Origin: Pseudomonadota bacterium
GTDB taxonomy: Bacteria > Desulfobacterota > Binatia > Binatales > Binataceae
Assembly (NCBI GenBank): GCA_021323945.1
Contig: JAJPKA010000020.1
Location: forward strand, 372,001-436,000
Direction of reading: 5' to 3'
DNA length: 64,000 bases
Part shown: one piece after another, positions 62,220 to 64,000 of the stretch
How positions within the stretch are numbered: the first letter of the stretch is position 1
Layout of the letters: every line of letters starts with the position of its first letter
Notes under the pieces: model-generated
Told to the model about the DNA's origin: nothing
What the model saw: only the letters and a program-made list of their open reading frames with translations
Databases searched by the model: none
Position numbers and translations under genes: made by a program

Positions 62220-62798
62220 ATGGAACCTCGTACCGAAATTGCCGTCTTTGCAGGAGGATGCTTTTGGTGCACTGAGGCCGTCTTCAGCCGGCTGAAGGGT
62301 GTTGTTTCAGTGGTGCCCGGTTATACGGGTGGCTCCCTGCCGAATCCGCGATACGAGCAGGTGTGTACCGGCAGAACAGGACATGCCGAGAGTGTTCGAG
62401 TGGAATTCGATCCAGCAGAGATTTCCTACCGCGATTTACTCTCGGTATTTTTTGCGACCCACGACCCCACCTCGCTCAATCGCCAGGGCGCCGACGTAGG
62501 TACCGAATATCGTTCAGCGATCTTCTACACTTCAGACGAGCAGCGCAAAGCCGCCGAAGCCTTTATCAAGGAACTGGACACCCAACTTCCACAGCGGGTG
62601 GTCACAGAGGTGAGTCCTTTAGGCGAATTCTATGAAGCTGAGGACTATCACCACCAATACTATGACCGAAATAGCTTTGCGCCCTACTGCCAATTCGTCA
62701 TAGAGCCGAAGTTGCGGAAGCTCTATAAGAACTTCGGGGAAATGGTAGCGGGGCGTAGCAAGGCCGTGGAGGATGGACCTTCAAAGATTGGTGGATGA
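62220..62798 (+). CDS. msrA: peptide methionine sulfoxide reductase MsrA
   Basis: 192 aa. GGCFWCTEAVFSRLKGVVSV with catalytic Cys14, then GYTGGSLPNPRYEQVCTGRTGHAE, FFATHDPTSLNRQGADVGTEYRSAIFY, EDYHHQYYDRN. It reduces methionine-S-sulfoxide in proteins using thioredoxin, linking to trxB elsewhere in this window. Resolving cysteines in the C-terminus are not conserved; Cys17 may act. Start at 62220 has a GAGG spaced 5-6 bases away. Confidence 0.96.
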   Translation: MEPRTEIAVFAGGCFWCTEAVFSRLKGVVSVVPGYTGGSLPNPRYEQVCTGRTGHAESVRVEFDPAEISYRDLLSVFFATHDPTSLNRQGADVGTEYRSAIFYTSDEQRKAAEAFIKELDTQLPQRVVTEVSPLGEFYEAEDYHHQYYDRNSFAPYCQFVIEPKLRKLYKNFGEMVAGRSKAVEDGPSKIGG

Positions 62799-62849
62799 TT
62801 TCGGCCTTCACATCGTACCGTTCATGGAATCCGATAATGGCTAAATCGC

Positions 62850-64000
62850 TCAATAGATAACCTTTTCCTCAATCAGCATTTTTATTTCAGCGTTGCTCAG
62901 TCCGAGTAACCCGCCGAATACTTCATAATTGTGCTGACCGACGTCAGGAGGATAGGAGTAGTTAAGCTCTGGCACGTTACTTAGTTTGACAGGAATTCCT
63001 GGCATGATTCGCTCTCCAACTTCGTGATGATTCATCTTCCACCAGTAACCCCACTCCCAAAGGTGCTGGTCCGCGAAAATTTCGATACTGTCCAGAACCG
63101 GCGCCGCCGGAACTCCGGCCTGCTGAAGTGTAGCGGCCAGGCTCAGGTGATCTTGGTTGCGAGTCCATTCACGCAGATAGCGATCGATTTCATCGCGGTT
63201 ACTCAAACGGCCAAACTGGTCAGCAAACTTCGGTGCGTGCGTCCAAGCCGGATCGCCCATCACCTTGCATAGCGCTTTCCACTCAGAATCATTGCTCACG
63301 GCGATGGCAATCCAATTATCGTCGCCCCGACATTTGTAAGTGTTGTGGGGTGCCATCAGATCGTCATGATTACCCCGTTGGCGCCGATCACGCCCGTTCA
63401 TGAAATAGTCCATGAACCACTCGTGCATTTGGCCAATCACGGTTTCTCCCATACTCGCGTCAATCCATTGACCTTCGCCAGTTCGGTTGCGATAGCGCAA
63501 AGCGGCGAGCGCATGAAACACTACAGTCGATGCGATTGAGTAATCTGGCCAAGTTCCACCAGTTTGGCGCGGAGGTCCACCGGGGTAGCCCTGTGCGTCG
63601 AACATCCCGACGAAGCAGCAGGCCATTGGGCCCCACCCGACCCAAGTGGAGGGCTCGGCGCCTGTTTTGCCGAGCAGCGAGACCGAAATCATGATGATAT
63701 CGTGCTTGACAGCCTTGATCTTCTCGTAAGTGAGCCCGAGCCGCTCGGCGACGGGACGCGGAAAGCATTCGAGGACGAAGTCACTTTTTTTGATCAACTC
63801 GCAGGCAAGTTCATAGCCTTTCGTGGTGCGCAGATTCAGATTTACCGCTTTCTTCCCATAATTGAGCATGTGGTAGAAGCCGTTGCGATTCGGGCCCGGT
63901 TTTCGCTCGGCCATTCCCGCGGGATTGGTGCGGCTTATATCCATGTAGACCTGCGATTCAATCTTGATAACCTCGGCTCCCATTGCAGCGAACCACTGGG
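62850..64000 (-). CDS. CaiB/BaiF class III CoA transferase (5' end cut by right window edge)
   Basis: The open frame runs off the right edge; the last bases still encode QWFAAMGAEVIKIES, a motif that normally sits about 30 residues into the domain. The visible part is about 383 aa. Motifs: DISRTNPAGMAERKPGPNRNGFYHMLNYGKKAVNLNL, FVLECFPRPVAERLGL and the nucleophile region TWPDYSIA. It resembles the second half of the tandem fusion at 14488-16893 in having the APHNTYKCRGDDNWIAIA segment, so it could itself be part of a longer fused protein. Confidence 0.9.
   Translation of the reverse strand, partial: QWFAAMGAEVIKIESQVYMDISRTNPAGMAERKPGPNRNGFYHMLNYGKKAVNLNLRTTKGYELACELIKKSDFVLECFPRPVAERLGLTYEKIKAVKHDIIMISVSLLGKTGAEPSTWVGWGPMACCFVGMFDAQGYPGGPPRQTGGTWPDYSIASTVVFHALAALRYRNRTGEGQWIDASMGETVIGQMHEWFMDYFMNGRDRRQRGNHDDLMAPHNTYKCRGDDNWIAIAVSNDSEWKALCKVMGDPAWTHAPKFADQFGRLSNRDEIDRYLREWTRNQDHLSLAATLQQAGVPAAPVLDSIEIFADQHLWEWGYWWKMNHHEVGERIMPGIPVKLSNVPELNYSYPPDVGQHNYEVFGGLLGLSNAEIKMLIEEKVIY

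Noticed and set aside
1-64000. CRISPR arrays, insertion sequences, prophage, tRNA or rRNA genes
   Set aside because: None recognised on reading: no regularly spaced direct repeats, transposase motifs or tRNA signature sequences were found.

Overview
The window looks like a chromosomal segment of an uncultured, aerobic, Gram-negative-type bacterium. Evidence for this is an apolipoprotein N-acyltransferase, ArnT-like lipid-linked sugar transferases, heme A biosynthesis (ctaA/ctaB, implying an aa3-type oxidase) and several O2-dependent monooxygenases. The dense mix of luciferase-like oxidoreductases, CaiB/BaiF CoA transferases, amidohydrolases and soluble di-iron monooxygenases resembles soil lineages such as Candidatus Binatota or Rokubacteria. 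That placement is inference only; no rRNA or tRNA gene was seen.

Region 1 (about 1-22,900) is a catabolic island, almost all on the minus strand. From right to left it holds a MarR-type regulator, a membrane protein, a complete soluble di-iron monooxygenase (beta, coupling protein, alpha, then NADH reductase), a tandem-fused CaiB/BaiF CoA transferase, a TetR regulator with a palindromic operator, and four luciferase-like oxidoreductases interleaved with two heme-oxygenase-like di-iron oxidase (HOLDO/PqqC-like) proteins. It continues with a two-subunit LigAB extradiol dioxygenase, an HpaB-like flavin monooxygenase, a second di-iron monooxygenase (beta, coupling, alpha, no reductase of its own), a small unknown gene and the start of a Rieske oxygenase cut by the left edge. 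Together these suggest hydroxylation of a hydrocarbon or aromatic substrate, a second ortho-hydroxylation, ring cleavage and CoA-linked processing. The second alpha subunit (1266-2777) lacks one of the six canonical iron ligands (Ala189 where Glu is expected).

Region 2 (about 23,150-42,500) is mostly housekeeping: moaC, trxB, an ICMT-like methyltransferase, lnt, an unknown gene, ybeY, phoH, alaS, osmC-like, DUF488, glmS, glmU, an RNase Z-like hydrolase, another luciferase-like gene, a NusG paralogue, nadK and recN. Two oddities stand out. The OsmC-like gene carries an in-frame TGA exactly at the family's second conserved cysteine, followed by a SECIS-like hairpin, so it is very probably a selenoprotein. 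glmU is divided by a single in-frame TAA between its two catalytic domains.

Region 3 (about 42,900-64,000) holds a decayed glyoxalase-like pseudogene, an amidohydrolase, a DUF1028 protein, aroA, a repeat-containing membrane-anchored protein, a long-chain acyl-CoA synthetase, a receiver-only response regulator, ctaA-ctaB, a cold-shock protein, a surface-glycan cluster (two GT39-like transferases, a GT2 polyprenyl-phosphate glycosyltransferase, methyltransferases), a cupin, a PAP2-like protein that seems to lack its catalytic histidines, msrA and a CaiB/BaiF gene cut by the right edge. No CRISPR array, insertion sequence or prophage was recognised.
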